NCBI GenBank assembly: GCA_937625935.1
Contig: OW569352.1
Coordinates: 1-64,000, forward strand
Direction: 5' to 3'
From: Tetramitus jugosus
Taxonomy: Eukaryota; Heterolobosea; Eutetramitea; Acrasida; Vahlkampfiidae
Length of the DNA stretch: 64,000 nucleotides
A program made the translations under genes and the position numbers. Within the stretch, counting starts at the first letter, position 1, and every line of letters begins with the position of its first letter. This document shows positions 8,636 through 18,825 of this stretch, piece after piece. The notes under the pieces were generated by a model, which made no database searches, was not told the origin of the DNA, and worked only from the letters and a program-made list of their open reading frames with translations.

Positions 8636-11600
8636 ATGAAAGAGAGTCAATGGTCGTTTTATCGAACAATTCAACTGTGGTACAATCGATGCACATTCGC
8701 AATAGTGAATCCCCTGTTTGACATTGCAAAGAAGCGTGCTGTCACAATGGAAGATGTTAATTTGAATTTATATCCTGATGGCTCATTCATTCAATATGAT
8801 ATGAAATCAGTGAGCAGACAGATGGAAGATAACTATTGGAAATCTGGAGGCTCTTTGATGAAAGCATTTGGTACAATCAGTCTGCAATACTATGCAATGA
8901 TTGTGGTGAGACTAATGATTAATGTGATGCAAATAGCAACACCTGTGATGCTCAGTAGATTAGTACGAGTATATGAAGAGAATGACAATCCAGATCTATG
9001 GACCAGCTTGTGGTACTGTGGACTGTGTCTGGTATTGAAACTGGCAACATCATCTTTGAACAGTCTGTTCTGGGTCAAAATGCTTGCTATCACAAAGAGT
9101 ATTGAATCTGGAATCAACTCAACGATCTATAACAAAGTATTGAGACTCAGCTCAAAATCAAGAGGTGAGAAGAGTGCTGGAGAAATTCTTAATTTATTAT
9201 CAGATTCAGATAGAATTGTACAAACGTTGTATGACTTCCAGAACGTGTGGTCATCAGTGTTCAACATTACATCATTGATGTATTTGTTGTATGGATATAT
9301 CGGTAAGGCTGTATTTGCTGGAGTAGTGATGGTATTCCTATTGAGTGTGCCCAACTATTACATGGTGAAAAGATCTGTGACAATCTCCGATCAGCTAACA
9401 GATATGAGAGATGCTAGATCAAAGGTCGTCACAGATATGTTATCATCCATCCGTGTCATCAAGATGTTCGTGTGGGAACGATTGTATTCTGACAAGTTGT
9501 CACAATTGAAGAAGAAGGAAGATGAAGTGAACTACAGCGCTGAGGTTATATCTGGAGTTCAAGGGTTCATGTGGAGTTGTGTGCCATTCCTTTCTGGTGC
9601 CTCTTGTTTGATCTGGTATGCTGTTATCTCTGGACAACAATTGAGTAACTCTTTGATATTTGCTGTGCTGGAAATGGTTAATTCATTGAATGTAGATTTC
9701 CAGTGTTTACCTAGCTCTATCCATACAATCGTGGAATCAAGACTAGTTATCAAGAGATTAAGATCATTCTTGGACATGGAAGAAATAGAAATTGTACCAA
9801 GAATTCCAATGGATTCAGTGGACATCAAGTTCTCAAATGCATCCTTTGGATGGACCAGTGACAAGAAATTCTTGAATGACATTGATCTGGAGATTAAGAA
9901 GGGACAGTTTGTCGCAATTGTTGGTGGTGTTGGATCAGGTAAAAGTTCCATGTTGTCTGCAATACTGGGAGAAATACAACGATTGGATGGTTCAATCAGT
10001 GTGAACCAAAATAGAAAGGTAGCTTATGTTGAACAGTCTCCATTCATTAGAAGTCTCTCTCTGAAGAATAATATTTTATTTGGTTCCAAATTTGACAAAA
10101 CCAGATACCAACAAGTACTGTCAGTGACTACTCTGGATGAAGATTTGCCACAATTAGTTAATGGTGATAATACAATGATTGGAGAGAAGGGAGTAAATCT
10201 GAGTGGTGGCCAAAAGCTTCGTTGTAGCTTAGCAAGAGGATTGTACTCCAACTCAGATATATACTTGCTTGATGATCCATTAGCTGCAGTGGATTACAAG
10301 GTGGGAGAACATATATTTGATCATGCTATCTGTGGATATCTATCTGGTAAGACTCGAGTACTTGTGACAAATCAAGTTCAGTACTTGAAGAAGGCAGATG
10401 CAATTATTGTGATGAAGAATGGATCCATACAGGAAAAAGGCACCTACGAAGAGCTCGTCAACAAAAGTGATTCTGAATTCAAGACTCTCATGGATCTAAC
10501 TACTACTAATATCACTCACAGATCGTCTGCGACACAAGAACAACGAGAAGACGATGACGCTGTTCCAGATGTAGAGAGCGAACCTGATGAAGAGGGATCA
10601 GATGAATCAGATGATGACACAGATGTGTACAAAGAAGATGCCAATACCTTCAAGAAGATCAGCATACTGGTACAGTACGTTACCTCATTTAGCTGGATAT
10701 GGTTCATTGCATTCGTTGCCATCTCTATGGCCAAGACTGGATTCATGCTACTATCTGACTACTTCGTAGCATCATGGAGCTCTGATTCTGCACTGGTGAA
10801 CCATTCTACTCTGTTCTACTGTGGATTCTATTTAATATTTGGATTATCACATTTGCTGTGCTCTCTGTTGAATAGTTTACTTGGAGTTCATATTAGTTTG
10901 AAGGCTGCAGAGCAATTGCATTCAAAACTGTTGAATAGAATTTTGTCTGCCACTACTACATTCTTCGATGTGACACCATGTGGAAGACTGATGAGAGCAT
11001 TTGGAAAGGATGTACTCACACTGGATTCAGAGATACCATGGAAGATCAGTTCCTTGTTTAACTCAATTGGAGTTACAGGTCTCAGTCTGGGAGCAGTTCT
11101 GTTGTATGCTGGACCATCATTTCTCATCTATGCATCACCACTGCTATATATTGTATGGGTGTTACAGAACAAGTACAGATCTGCAGCTGTAGATAACATA
11201 CAGTCAGAGATCAGCTCCAATTGCTACTCCTACTTCTCAGAGACTCTGAATGGATGTGTCACAATTCGTGCATATTCTGAACAGGAACAATTCAAGAGAG
11301 AGAACATTCAGAACATTCAGAATGATGCAGATATTAATATTGTGTCACAAGTGACTAGTGCTTGGTTCAGTATTAGGATGGGTTGTATTCGGTCGTTGAT
11401 GCTATGTGTTGGATGTATTATGATTAGTCAATCATCAACAACAGCTGTGACAGCAGTATTGGTAATTCGAAATTTACTATGTTTCACCGATGAGATACAG
11501 TGGCTATTGGAGGTGCTATCTTATCTGGATCCAAACGCTCGATGCTTACAGAGAATGAAAAGACTCAGTGAACAGAGTCCAGTGGAACACTATCAGAGAG

Positions 11601-12373
11601 AAGTAGTGTCACAATCAACAGAAACCAGAGGACATATAGTGTTTGAGAACGTCACAATGAACTATGTGAACGATACTGAACCTGCTCTGAATGGTATCAG
11701 TCTAGAGATTAAGCCTGGAGAGAAGATTGGAGTTGCTGGAAGAACTGGATCAGGCAAGAGTTCTCTATTCGCTGTACTATTGAGACTATATGAACTATCA
11801 TCTGGTAGAATACGAATTGATGGTCAAGATATAAGTAAGATGTCACTGGAACAATTGAGAAGGATGGTAGCAATCATTCCACAAGATCCAATTCTATTGA
11901 GTGGAAGTACACTAAGACAGAATCTGGATCCATACAATGAACACTCAGATGAAGCTATCTGGCAAGCTCTAGAGAAGGTCTGTATGAAGGAGAGAGTGAC
12001 ACTGGCAGATGACAAGCTGTCACTATTGATTGCAGAGAATGGAAGAAACTTTTCACAGGGAGAGAGACAATTGCTATGCATGGCAAGAACACTACTGTTG
12101 ATGATGAAGTCACAAAATCCAATACGTGTGTTACTCATGGATGAAGTATCTGCTAGTGTTGATCTAAAGACTGATTCCATCATTAAGCAAACTGTGAAGA
12201 AGTACTTTGTGGAATGCACTGTCCTATCTATCGCTCATCGATTGGATCACTTGATCAAATTCTCTGATCGTATGTTGGTGTTGGCAGCTGGTAGAGTAGG
12301 TGCATTTGATGATGTAGATAAGATATTGCATTCCTCTTCTGAACAGACTGAGCAGATCCCACTTCTGGAATAA
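8636..12373 (+). CDS. ABC transporter, subfamily C (MRP-like), full length
   Basis: The 1245-residue protein is a full ABCC exporter with the order TMD1-NBD1-TMD2-NBD2 and no extra N-terminal TMD0. Walker A of NBD1 is GGVGSGKSS (about residue 427), the signature LSGGQ lies near 521, and Walker B is IYLLDDPLAAVD near 541. NBD2 has GRTGSGKSS (about 1034), the signature FSQGERQ (about 1138) and LLMDEVSASVD (about 1166). NBD1 has Asp where the catalytic Glu is expected and NBD2 keeps the Glu, the usual ABCC asymmetry in which one ATP site is weak. An acidic, Ser-rich linker (about residues 625-665) joins NBD1 to TMD2. The start is the first ATG in frame. Such proteins export glutathione or other conjugates from the cytosol or into vacuoles; the substrate here is unknown. 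Confidence 0.95.
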   Translation: MKESQWSFYRTIQLWYNRCTFAIVNPLFDIAKKRAVTMEDVNLNLYPDGSFIQYDMKSVSRQMEDNYWKSGGSLMKAFGTISLQYYAMIVVRLMINVMQIATPVMLSRLVRVYEENDNPDLWTSLWYCGLCLVLKLATSSLNSLFWVKMLAITKSIESGINSTIYNKVLRLSSKSRGEKSAGEILNLLSDSDRIVQTLYDFQNVWSSVFNITSLMYLLYGYIGKAVFAGVVMVFLLSVPNYYMVKRSVTISDQLTDMRDARSKVVTDMLSSIRVIKMFVWERLYSDKLSQLKKKEDEVNYSAEVISGVQGFMWSCVPFLSGASCLIWYAVISGQQLSNSLIFAVLEMVNSLNVDFQCLPSSIHTIVESRLVIKRLRSFLDMEEIEIVPRIPMDSVDIKFSNASFGWTSDKKFLNDIDLEIKKGQFVAIVGGVGSGKSSMLSAILGEIQRLDGSISVNQNRKVAYVEQSPFIRSLSLKNNILFGSKFDKTRYQQVLSVTTLDEDLPQLVNGDNTMIGEKGVNLSGGQKLRCSLARGLYSNSDIYLLDDPLAAVDYKVGEHIFDHAICGYLSGKTRVLVTNQVQYLKKADAIIVMKNGSIQEKGTYEELVNKSDSEFKTLMDLTTTNITHRSSATQEQREDDDAVPDVESEPDEEGSDESDDDTDVYKEDANTFKKISILVQYVTSFSWIWFIAFVAISMAKTGFMLLSDYFVASWSSDSALVNHSTLFYCGFYLIFGLSHLLCSLLNSLLGVHISLKAAEQLHSKLLNRILSATTTFFDVTPCGRLMRAFGKDVLTLDSEIPWKISSLFNSIGVTGLSLGAVLLYAGPSFLIYASPLLYIVWVLQNKYRSAAVDNIQSEISSNCYSYFSETLNGCVTIRAYSEQEQFKRENIQNIQNDADINIVSQVTSAWFSIRMGCIRSLMLCVGCIMISQSSTTAVTAVLVIRNLLCFTDEIQWLLEVLSYLDPNARCLQRMKRLSEQSPVEHYQREVVSQSTETRGHIVFENVTMNYVNDTEPALNGISLEIKPGEKIGVAGRTGSGKSSLFAVLLRLYELSSGRIRIDGQDISKMSLEQLRRMVAIIPQDPILLSGSTLRQNLDPYNEHSDEAIWQALEKVCMKERVTLADDKLSLLIAENGRNFSQGERQLLCMARTLLLMMKSQNPIRVLLMDEVSASVDLKTDSIIKQTVKKYFVECTVLSIAHRLDHLIKFSDRMLVLAAGRVGAFDDVDKILHSSSEQTEQIPLLE

Positions 12374-13250
12374 TAAACGTTCACTATAAGCAGTGGACTC
12401 TGTAGATTCAATAGTGTTTTCAATGCAATTCAGAGAATCAATAGCAATAACAATCCAACAAGTGTACCGCCTGCAATAGCTCCATCCATGTATAGGTTGT
12501 TAGCCCATGCTTCAGAGTCATCTTCTCCACTTCAAATCTCTTTCAATTGATTGATCGTTTCACAGAACGAACATTTGATTATGCTGATATTACTACAATA
12601 GTTGCAAATACTCTCTTTGATTCAACTGCAGCTTGTACATCAGCAACTGCATTATCCAAAAAGATTAATTTTCTATCCTCAACAATATATCCAAGAGCTC
12701 TTCGGTTGCCCTCTAGTATACTCTAGAGTTAGTATCTGTGTGTACAGTATACAATACTCACATTCTGTTGAAGAATGATACCTTTGGTCCCTTCACATTG
12801 TGGAAAGGAGTATCTCCCTCAGTAACCTTACACCTCTCATCAGTCAAACTCATCAAGGACTTCAAATGTTCAAGTGCTCAATCGTTTCATAAGAGGAAGA
12901 ATGTGGCTACATTGGGTAAGGATGATTTACAAAACGCTGGGAAACTCCCAATGTTATGTTATTATGTGTTACTGAATTAGGACTGACAGTTCACTTTGTA
13001 GATTTTTTAACTCTGTAGGATTGACAGACCAAATTGATCAATGCACAGACTTTAATTGTCCAATGATGCCGGATTGATGTACGAGTAGTTGTGGCTAAAC
13101 TCCGAAAACGCTTAGCTACGTTTTCTTCAAATATTGTTACTCCTCTGTGTTATTATCTCCAATTCCATTGTTATTTCTTCAAACGAGGCCTTTAGGTTGT
13201 ATCTGAATCCCAACACAGTTTGTTTCCACGATCATTTGAGGAATAGCCAT
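12374..13250 (-). pseudogene. Decayed segment, possible tail of the RCC1/kinase relic
   Basis: The minus strand reads short in-frame stretches broken by stops: near 12640-12740 NRRALGYIVEDRKLIFLDN and AVADVQAAVESKRVFATIVV, near 12430-12500 a hydrophobic run GAIAGGTLVGLLLLLIL that could have been a membrane segment, and near 12780-12870 LEHLKSLMSLTDERCKVTEG. No intact gene remains. It is placed with the relic next to it by position and strand only. Confidence 0.35.
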
Positions 13251-13430
13251 ACAAGTACAGAATGTTCGGATGGCGTAAACTCTGAAGGATTGAAACTTTT
13301 TTGAATGATTCATCATCAGATACTTTCATCTTCTTCACAGCTACAAAGTTGCTCTTTCACTCTCCTTTGAAAACTACACCGAATGCTCCTACTGAAATAC
13401 GACTGAGTAGTTAGTTTAGTATCTGCCGTA
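13250..13430 (-). pseudogene. Protein kinase N-lobe fragment
   Basis: Read on the minus strand, this segment gives the glycine loop VGAFGVVFKGE, a stop, then FVAVKKMKVSDDESFKK with the VAVKK lysine, then LRHPNILYLYGYSS, the usual text of the N-lobe of a tyrosine-kinase-like kinase. An in-frame stop lies between glycine loop and lysine, and no HRD or DFG segment is readable downstream, so it is broken. Confidence 0.6.
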
Positions 13431-13599
13431 TCAATGTAAAAATCCCCTTTTCAATTGAAGAATCATCAATTTCATTCATTTCTTCCAATAAACATGCCCA
13501 CAGGTCTGACTTCATTTGCTCTTCCCTTCTTTCTTTCCCACACTATTAATACCAATGAATAAACTAGCGATGCTTGGTTCGGAATCTACGTTACTCATA

Positions 13600-14760
13600 C
13601 TGACCCACGTTGAAGAGTTACCTTCAAAATCTCAACAACCTAGTTTTCCATCGTTGGTCAAAGCAAGCAGATAAACATCATCCACAACAACTTGAGACAC
13701 TGTTTTCCCATTCAAAATACCAAGATCAACTAAGCCCCAAGAATAAATCTGACCATTCCTCGTCAAAACTGTTACATGTTCATTCCCCGCTGGAATATGA
13801 GTAGTAACCCTTCAAAATGAGTCCCATTCATAACTACAGCAACGGGATGTTTTCTGATTCTTTGTGGCTTCTTTCAAAGCACCAGTCATCCCAACATTCA
13901 CAGGAAATGGTTTGGTGACCACTGACCCATCTCCAACTTCTCCTTTGTTATTCGTACCCACGATAAAGTGTTCCCATCTTCAGTCAAAGCAACATATCGT
14001 ACTGTTCTGTATTGCCACCAAGCATCCCTTGCTCTGATACTTGTAATATTCTTACCACTTAATGTACCGTTCATACCAATTGCCGATACAAGGTTGGATT
14101 TACCTTCTTTTCTTCCATTTCCTAATTGACCATCTTCATTCCTGCCCCATGATTAGCCCTTTCCTTTGCTTGTCAATATCATCGTATGAACTTCACCGGC
14201 CACAACTATAGTAATCGAATCGATCAATGCACTACCTATCTCAAGTAGAGTAGGATGGTAGAGAATATCATCCATACGACCGTCGAGTTGGTATTCATTA
14301 TTGCTACCCCAACCATACAACAGGCCATCACTCGTCAAAGCTAGAGTATGATTTCCTCCAGTTGCGATACACACAACCACCTTTCCTCTTGATTTCTGCC
14401 CCCCAAAGACTGCCACCTGAGTAATCACTGTGTCTTTCAATGCATCGTCCATATCAACCAACACACGAGTATTTTTTACTTGTGGATGAAAAATCGTCAA
14501 TCGCCAGTTGACCGTAACCATTTTCACCAGGCATACAACTTTGAATCATTTGTCAACATCAACATGTGATAGTGACCAGATGCTAATTGCACAACAGATA
14601 CAGGATAATTTCTCTAAGGCAACATTCGACTTATCGACTGCCCCAGTTGACCAACATCATTGTCACCCCAAGTGAAAACAGTGTTTAATTCTTGAGAAAG
14701 TGCTGCTGAATGTAGTATGCCTGCAGTGATCAGTGTTTATTGATTTCATGGTTAACATTT
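13600..14760 (-). pseudogene. RCC1-repeat protein relic
   Basis: The minus strand carries a run of RCC1-type repeat phrases in shifting frames. The longest open part, 14153-14527, includes CIATGGNHTLALTSDGLLYG followed by WGSNNEYQLDG, the blade pattern of RCC1 propellers. Further on, near 13860-13975, FIVGTNNKGEVGDGSVVTKP is readable. Frames break several times, so no full propeller is encoded. It lies directly upstream (minus sense) of the kinase fragment at 13250-13430, which suggests the ancestor was an RCC1-propeller/kinase fusion. Confidence 0.65.
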
Positions 14761-14838
14761 TTTTCTCCTTGAATGTCCTAAACCTTGGTGATTTCTTGGT
14801 TCTAGATCATCAGGACATCTCTATTGTACAGTACCAAG

Positions 14839-15198
14839 TTATTCCTCCCTTCTAATTCTTTCCAAATTCTTGTTAATAACTCTCTCTAATTCTCTCTGTG
14901 TATCTTCATTCTCGTCCGGATACACCTCTCTGACAACTTGGTAGACTAACTGATGAACTTCTGGAAGGGACTCCAAGTTGACACCCGTACCCAGGACTCT
15001 CTCAATGACGAATGGTTCCCTGGCAGAGAGTTTGGGATCAGCTATATCAATATCCACGATCCTATCCTTGATACGAGACGAGGGATTGGCAGCACAACTT
15101 GGGATGATGGAAGAAAAGTACCGGTGCTCATTGGTTCGAGAAATCCTCCTGAAGTGGGATGACGGACCCTTAGTAATTATTGGAAATAATCTCTTCAT
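14839..15198 (-). CDS. Small protein with mitochondrial-type N-terminus
   Basis: The protein has 119 residues and starts at a clear ATG. The first 30 residues (MKRLFPIITKGPSSHFRRIS and on to RYFSSI) are basic and hydroxyl-rich and lack acidic residues apart from one Glu, as expected for a cleavable mitochondrial presequence with an R-x-(Y/F)-S type cleavage site. The remainder is acidic and probably helical, with a C-terminal stretch of alternating Arg/Glu/Asn (ERVINKNLERIRREE). There are no cysteine motifs, membrane segments or enzymatic motifs, and I do not recognise the family. The stop is about 500 bases from the neighbouring coiled-coil gene's stop side, on the same strand. A matrix protein or an assembly factor is a guess. 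Confidence 0.6.
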   Translation of the reverse strand: MKRLFPIITKGPSSHFRRISRTNEHRYFSSIIPSCAANPSSRIKDRIVDIDIADPKLSAREPFVIERVLGTGVNLESLPEVHQLVYQVVREVYPDENEDTQRELERVINKNLERIRREE

Positions 15199-15337
15199 AA
15201 TAATAATTTTGTTAGCTTGTTATGAATTGTGATGTGGTTGGTTTTTACCTGACCGTGAAACACGCTCGTTCCTATTTTATAAGCGAGTGGATACAACCAA
15301 AGAAATTTTAGCTTTTTTCAAGTGAAAAAATAGAACG

Positions 15338-17044
15338 TCACACTAAAGATTCCAACTTCTTGTTGATCTGGATGATAATCTCGCTGTTGTTTGTGTACGC
15401 TCCAGTCCTCAAGAGTTGATCTCGTTCTTTGAGCAATCGTTGATACTCCTTCCTAGCCACTGGAGAAGGATCTACGTATTTGTGCACATGTTCATGTTTG
15501 TGCAACTTTTCTGGTGTGGTTTGAGTTGAACTACTCGGGGAAGGTGAAGACGCTGGTATGGTACCCCTCCTTTGCAAATTTGGTTGCTCCAGTGGAAGTT
15601 TAGTGTCTTTCTCTTCTTCTTTTCGTATCAAATCTGTTAACTGGTTCTTCAACTCTCGAATCTCCTCTAGTTCCTTCTTCTCTTGGACAGTAGAGTCCTT
15701 TCCCATGGAGAATGGTTGTGTTAAGTGTACATATGGGTATATTGAAGGAGCTGAGTAATTTGCTGGTATGATACTCCCCCAAGTAGGTGGAACAAGAACT
15801 GGTGAGGGTAACGTTGGAGGACCTTTCAGAATCACACTCTTAAGATCAGTTAAGTTCCTCCTCTCCTCCTTCATTATTTTATCTACATCAACTAAGTGGC
15901 TCCGCTTAATCTCGTTTAATTCATGTAGTAACCTCTTCCACTGTGCTTTGTAGTTCTTTTTCGAGCGAATACACTGATCTAACCTGTTCTGTAGATTATC
16001 CTTCTCAATAATCAACTTGGAAATCTCACCCTTCATGAGAGAACTATCAGATGAGTTAATCTTCAAGCAAGTATCGTGATGTTCTTTCGACAATTGTTGA
16101 TATTGTGACTCCATGTCACGTAATCTTCGAAACAGACCCTCGTTATCTTTCTCAAGTTCTAAGTTCTTCTTTTGTTTGATCTCCAAATGATGGAGCGCCT
16201 CGTTTTTGTTCATAGCTATTGTGTGATTCATCTCTTCTAACTTGCGTTCGTATGATGCCTCAATCTCTTCTTTTCGCCTTCTTAACTCGGACTCCACTAT
16301 CAATAATTTTTCTTCTTTTGTTTTAATGTTCAACAGGGTGTCCGCTATCTTTTGCTCCATTTCCAACAGGTTATGTTGTTGTTTTTCGAGTACTTGTTTC
16401 CTCTTCTCCTCTCTCGACTGCACCTCCTCCCTGAGAGCCTCCAAATGTTGTTTTTCTTTCACCTTCAGTGAATTGATAAACTTTCTCTTCTCTTGTTTCT
16501 TCCAGAGCTCCAACTCCCATGCAGCTTTGTACTCAGGAGTGTTTCGAATTAATTCTGCTGAAATCATGTATTGTTCCTCGAGCGTCAAATCTCCAATAGC
16601 GTCAATATCTATCTCTCCATCCACCTCTATCTCCAGATCATCGTCAACTAATTCATCCAGATCTAGGTCGCCTTCGATCACGTTTGAAACTTCACTTTTG
16701 CTCTTTGGAGCTCCGTCAGAGACCGGAGAAGCAATTGTCTTTCTCTCACGCTCTGGACTATCGCCCTGGGATTCTTCCTCATCTACCTGTATCAACTTCT
16801 CTTTAGTATCTCCACTATCAGATAGGACAATAGTTTCATCATCTCGTTGAGAGATCTTTGGAGTCTCCGTTTTTGGTAGAGTTTTTAGAATTGTTGTTGT
16901 TCTCCTCGGTGCTGCTCCATCTACTCTGTTCTTCTGTTGTTTCTGCTCTCTTACCTTAGGCATTCCTCCAGATTTTCCTTCATTCTCCTTGCTCTGTTGC
17001 TGTTGACTCCTTGATTGTGCTCTCCTTGCTGTGTGAAGTTGCAT
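15338..17044 (-). CDS. Coiled-coil protein, possibly centrosomal or basal-body type
   Basis: The protein has 568 residues from the ATG at 17044; the upstream in-frame extension lacks an ATG. Residues 1-130 are basic and then Ser/acid-rich and look disordered. Residues 150-190 are very acidic with Asp/Glu repeats. From about 200 to 400 there is a long heptad-patterned coiled coil rich in Glu, Lys and Leu. The last 40 residues, EYQRLLKERDQLLRTGAYTN and the following NSEIIIQINKKLESL, resemble a conserved motif I associate with the C-terminus of centriole proteins such as CEP120. That link is from memory and weak. It is divergent from the OS-9-like gene, with 153 bases between the two ATGs that must contain both promoters. 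Confidence 0.75.
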   Translation of the reverse strand: MQLHTARRAQSRSQQQQSKENEGKSGGMPKVREQKQQKNRVDGAAPRRTTTILKTLPKTETPKISQRDDETIVLSDSGDTKEKLIQVDEEESQGDSPERERKTIASPVSDGAPKSKSEVSNVIEGDLDLDELVDDDLEIEVDGEIDIDAIGDLTLEEQYMISAELIRNTPEYKAAWELELWKKQEKRKFINSLKVKEKQHLEALREEVQSREEKRKQVLEKQQHNLLEMEQKIADTLLNIKTKEEKLLIVESELRRRKEEIEASYERKLEEMNHTIAMNKNEALHHLEIKQKKNLELEKDNEGLFRRLRDMESQYQQLSKEHHDTCLKINSSDSSLMKGEISKLIIEKDNLQNRLDQCIRSKKNYKAQWKRLLHELNEIKRSHLVDVDKIMKEERRNLTDLKSVILKGPPTLPSPVLVPPTWGSIIPANYSAPSIYPYVHLTQPFSMGKDSTVQEKKELEEIRELKNQLTDLIRKEEEKDTKLPLEQPNLQRRGTIPASSPSPSSSTQTTPEKLHKHEHVHKYVDPSPVARKEYQRLLKERDQLLRTGAYTNNSEIIIQINKKLESLV

Positions 17045-17197
17045 TTTCCTCTTTTTTCTGTAAATTTCCCAGTTATCTGTGTTCCGACTGTGATGTGAGA
17101 CGAGTGCGAGAAGACTCGGAACTTCACCAGGAAAAACAACACCAACACACAAACAATATTCAAATCAACCCAACTGCGCAGTACACAGACAAAAAAA
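17045..17197. promoter_or_regulatory. Shared divergent promoter region
   Basis: Only 153 bases lie between two start codons on opposite strands. The stretch before the plus-strand ATG is rich in A and C and ends in an eight-A run. No TATA box stands out. Both transcripts must start here, so their expression may be linked. Confidence 0.5.
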
Positions 17198-18259
17198 ATG
17201 ACTGCAACAACAGCAAGTCTCGAATGCAAGAAAAGAATATTGTACAGCACGCTCGCTCTCATCACCTTGTTGCTTGTACTCTTCAACCATCACTCACTCA
17301 TTCGGATGGTGTCTGCCCAACAACAACAGCAACAGCAACAACAACCGACAAGTGCGCCAACAACCACAACTCATAATCAACATCAATCATCATTCACACC
17401 AACACCTTCTCCTCCTCAACAACAACAACAACAACTACCACCCATTATGATTGACCGTGGTGAAGATGATAGCAAGTACCATGTGCTGATCAGAGACAAC
17501 ATGGATATGAGCACGAGAGATGACTATGACCCATCTAGGATCATTCCCATGACAATCAATGATCAATTGTTCACTTGCTTCATTCCATCCCCTGCTGCGA
17601 CTGCTGCTTCCATGGGTATGAACACCATGTCGTCGCAGGATGACAACAACAGTAACAACAACAACAACAACAATTCACAACACCATCAACAACAAGATAA
17701 CAAGACTCATCATTTATTGAATCAAATGATTATGGATTTGAACAAGAAATGCATGTATCGGATGGGTGGTTGGTGGATCTATGAACTGTGCATCAATCGT
17801 CACATGCGTCAATACCATCAAGAAATGAGCAACGGAGAAATCACAATGGACTACATTCTCGGAAATTCAACAGAAACTGAAAAACCAATGCAGAGCTACA
17901 CGGTTCACATGTCTTCATCCGATCCAGAAGACTCCTATCTCAGCTTACAATACAAGGATGGAACCAAGTGTGATTTGAACAATGGCGAATCCAGAACAAC
18001 AGAAGTTAGACTGTACTGTGCCTCTGATAAGAAGAGACAACAGTTTTTGTTGGGCGGGGGAACAGGATTCAGCAAAATGACATACTTTTTGGGAGATATC
18101 GAGGAACCTGTCAGTTGTTCCTATCTCGCAAAGGTATACTTGAATACTTTGTGTGACATACCGGGATTTGCCAAGAAAGAGGACAACATAAGTAAGATTC
18201 AATGTGTTCCATACTCTGTGGCACAATCATTTATCACACAAAATAAGGTCGTCATGTAA
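17198..18259 (+). CDS. OS-9/erlectin-like ER lectin with MRH domain
   Basis: The protein has 353 residues. Residues 12-40 form a signal peptide or signal anchor (ILYSTLALITLLLVLF) ending near VSAQQ. Residues 40-180 are Gln/Thr/Asn-rich spacers around a short conserved segment. From about 188 to 330 there is a mannose-6-phosphate-receptor homology domain: GGWWIYELCINRHMRQYHQE, then DGTKCDLNNGESRTTEVRLY with a Cys, then EEPVSCSYLAKVYLNTLC. The four sugar-contacting residues of the family (Gln, Arg, Glu, Tyr) are all present. OS-9 proteins bind trimmed glycans on misfolded ER proteins and pass them to the Hrd1 ubiquitin ligase. No HDEL-type retention signal ends the protein. The start is an ATG after an A-run. 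Confidence 0.85.
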   Translation: MTATTASLECKKRILYSTLALITLLLVLFNHHSLIRMVSAQQQQQQQQQPTSAPTTTTHNQHQSSFTPTPSPPQQQQQQLPPIMIDRGEDDSKYHVLIRDNMDMSTRDDYDPSRIIPMTINDQLFTCFIPSPAATAASMGMNTMSSQDDNNSNNNNNNNSQHHQQQDNKTHHLLNQMIMDLNKKCMYRMGGWWIYELCINRHMRQYHQEMSNGEITMDYILGNSTETEKPMQSYTVHMSSSDPEDSYLSLQYKDGTKCDLNNGESRTTEVRLYCASDKKRQQFLLGGGTGFSKMTYFLGDIEEPVSCSYLAKVYLNTLCDIPGFAKKEDNISKIQCVPYSVAQSFITQNKVVM

Positions 18260-18825
18260 TAATAATAATAACAACAATATGTACACAATAAGATTATGCC
18301 GCCTTCGTTCAAAGAAAATTGTGCAAGGTAAACCAAGAACAGTTTTCGTCGCAGAAATAGACCAAGAGCTTTTCCGACACGGTTGGCGCTAAAAGAGTGC
18401 TAATTTTCCCTGGCAAAAAGGGAGCCCCCACAAAAAAACGCAACAACCAACCTACTATAACCACCGCACACTTCTATCACTACACCACAAGCACACCATC
18501 AATCACATTCGTACAACAGACAGGCATAACAGATTTTGATTGTAATATTAATCGATAACACAATCATCAGTTCTTCCTCAATTTTTTCTTGGTTGTTTGC
18601 TAAAGCTACTTGACTTTTGAAAGCTAAATCACATCATCATATTACACTCTTTCCCTCCATTGTCATCATCCACACCTATTACCCTTGCTTTTTTTGAGTG
18701 CTACTATTCCCCCTCATTCTATGAGTAACATCATCAATCATCAACACCCACAATAACAATACCCAATCACCCACACACTTTCTCACCCTAAAAACAAATT
18801 CAACAACAACAACAACAAACAAAAA
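18260..18825. other. Intergenic region, 5' leader of the PHD-finger gene
   Basis: This 566-base stretch shows no gene. The half nearest the PHD gene is rich in CA, TCATCA and CAACAA, a composition typical of long untranslated leaders here, and ends in CAACAACAAC and an A-run before the ATG. Confidence 0.5.
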
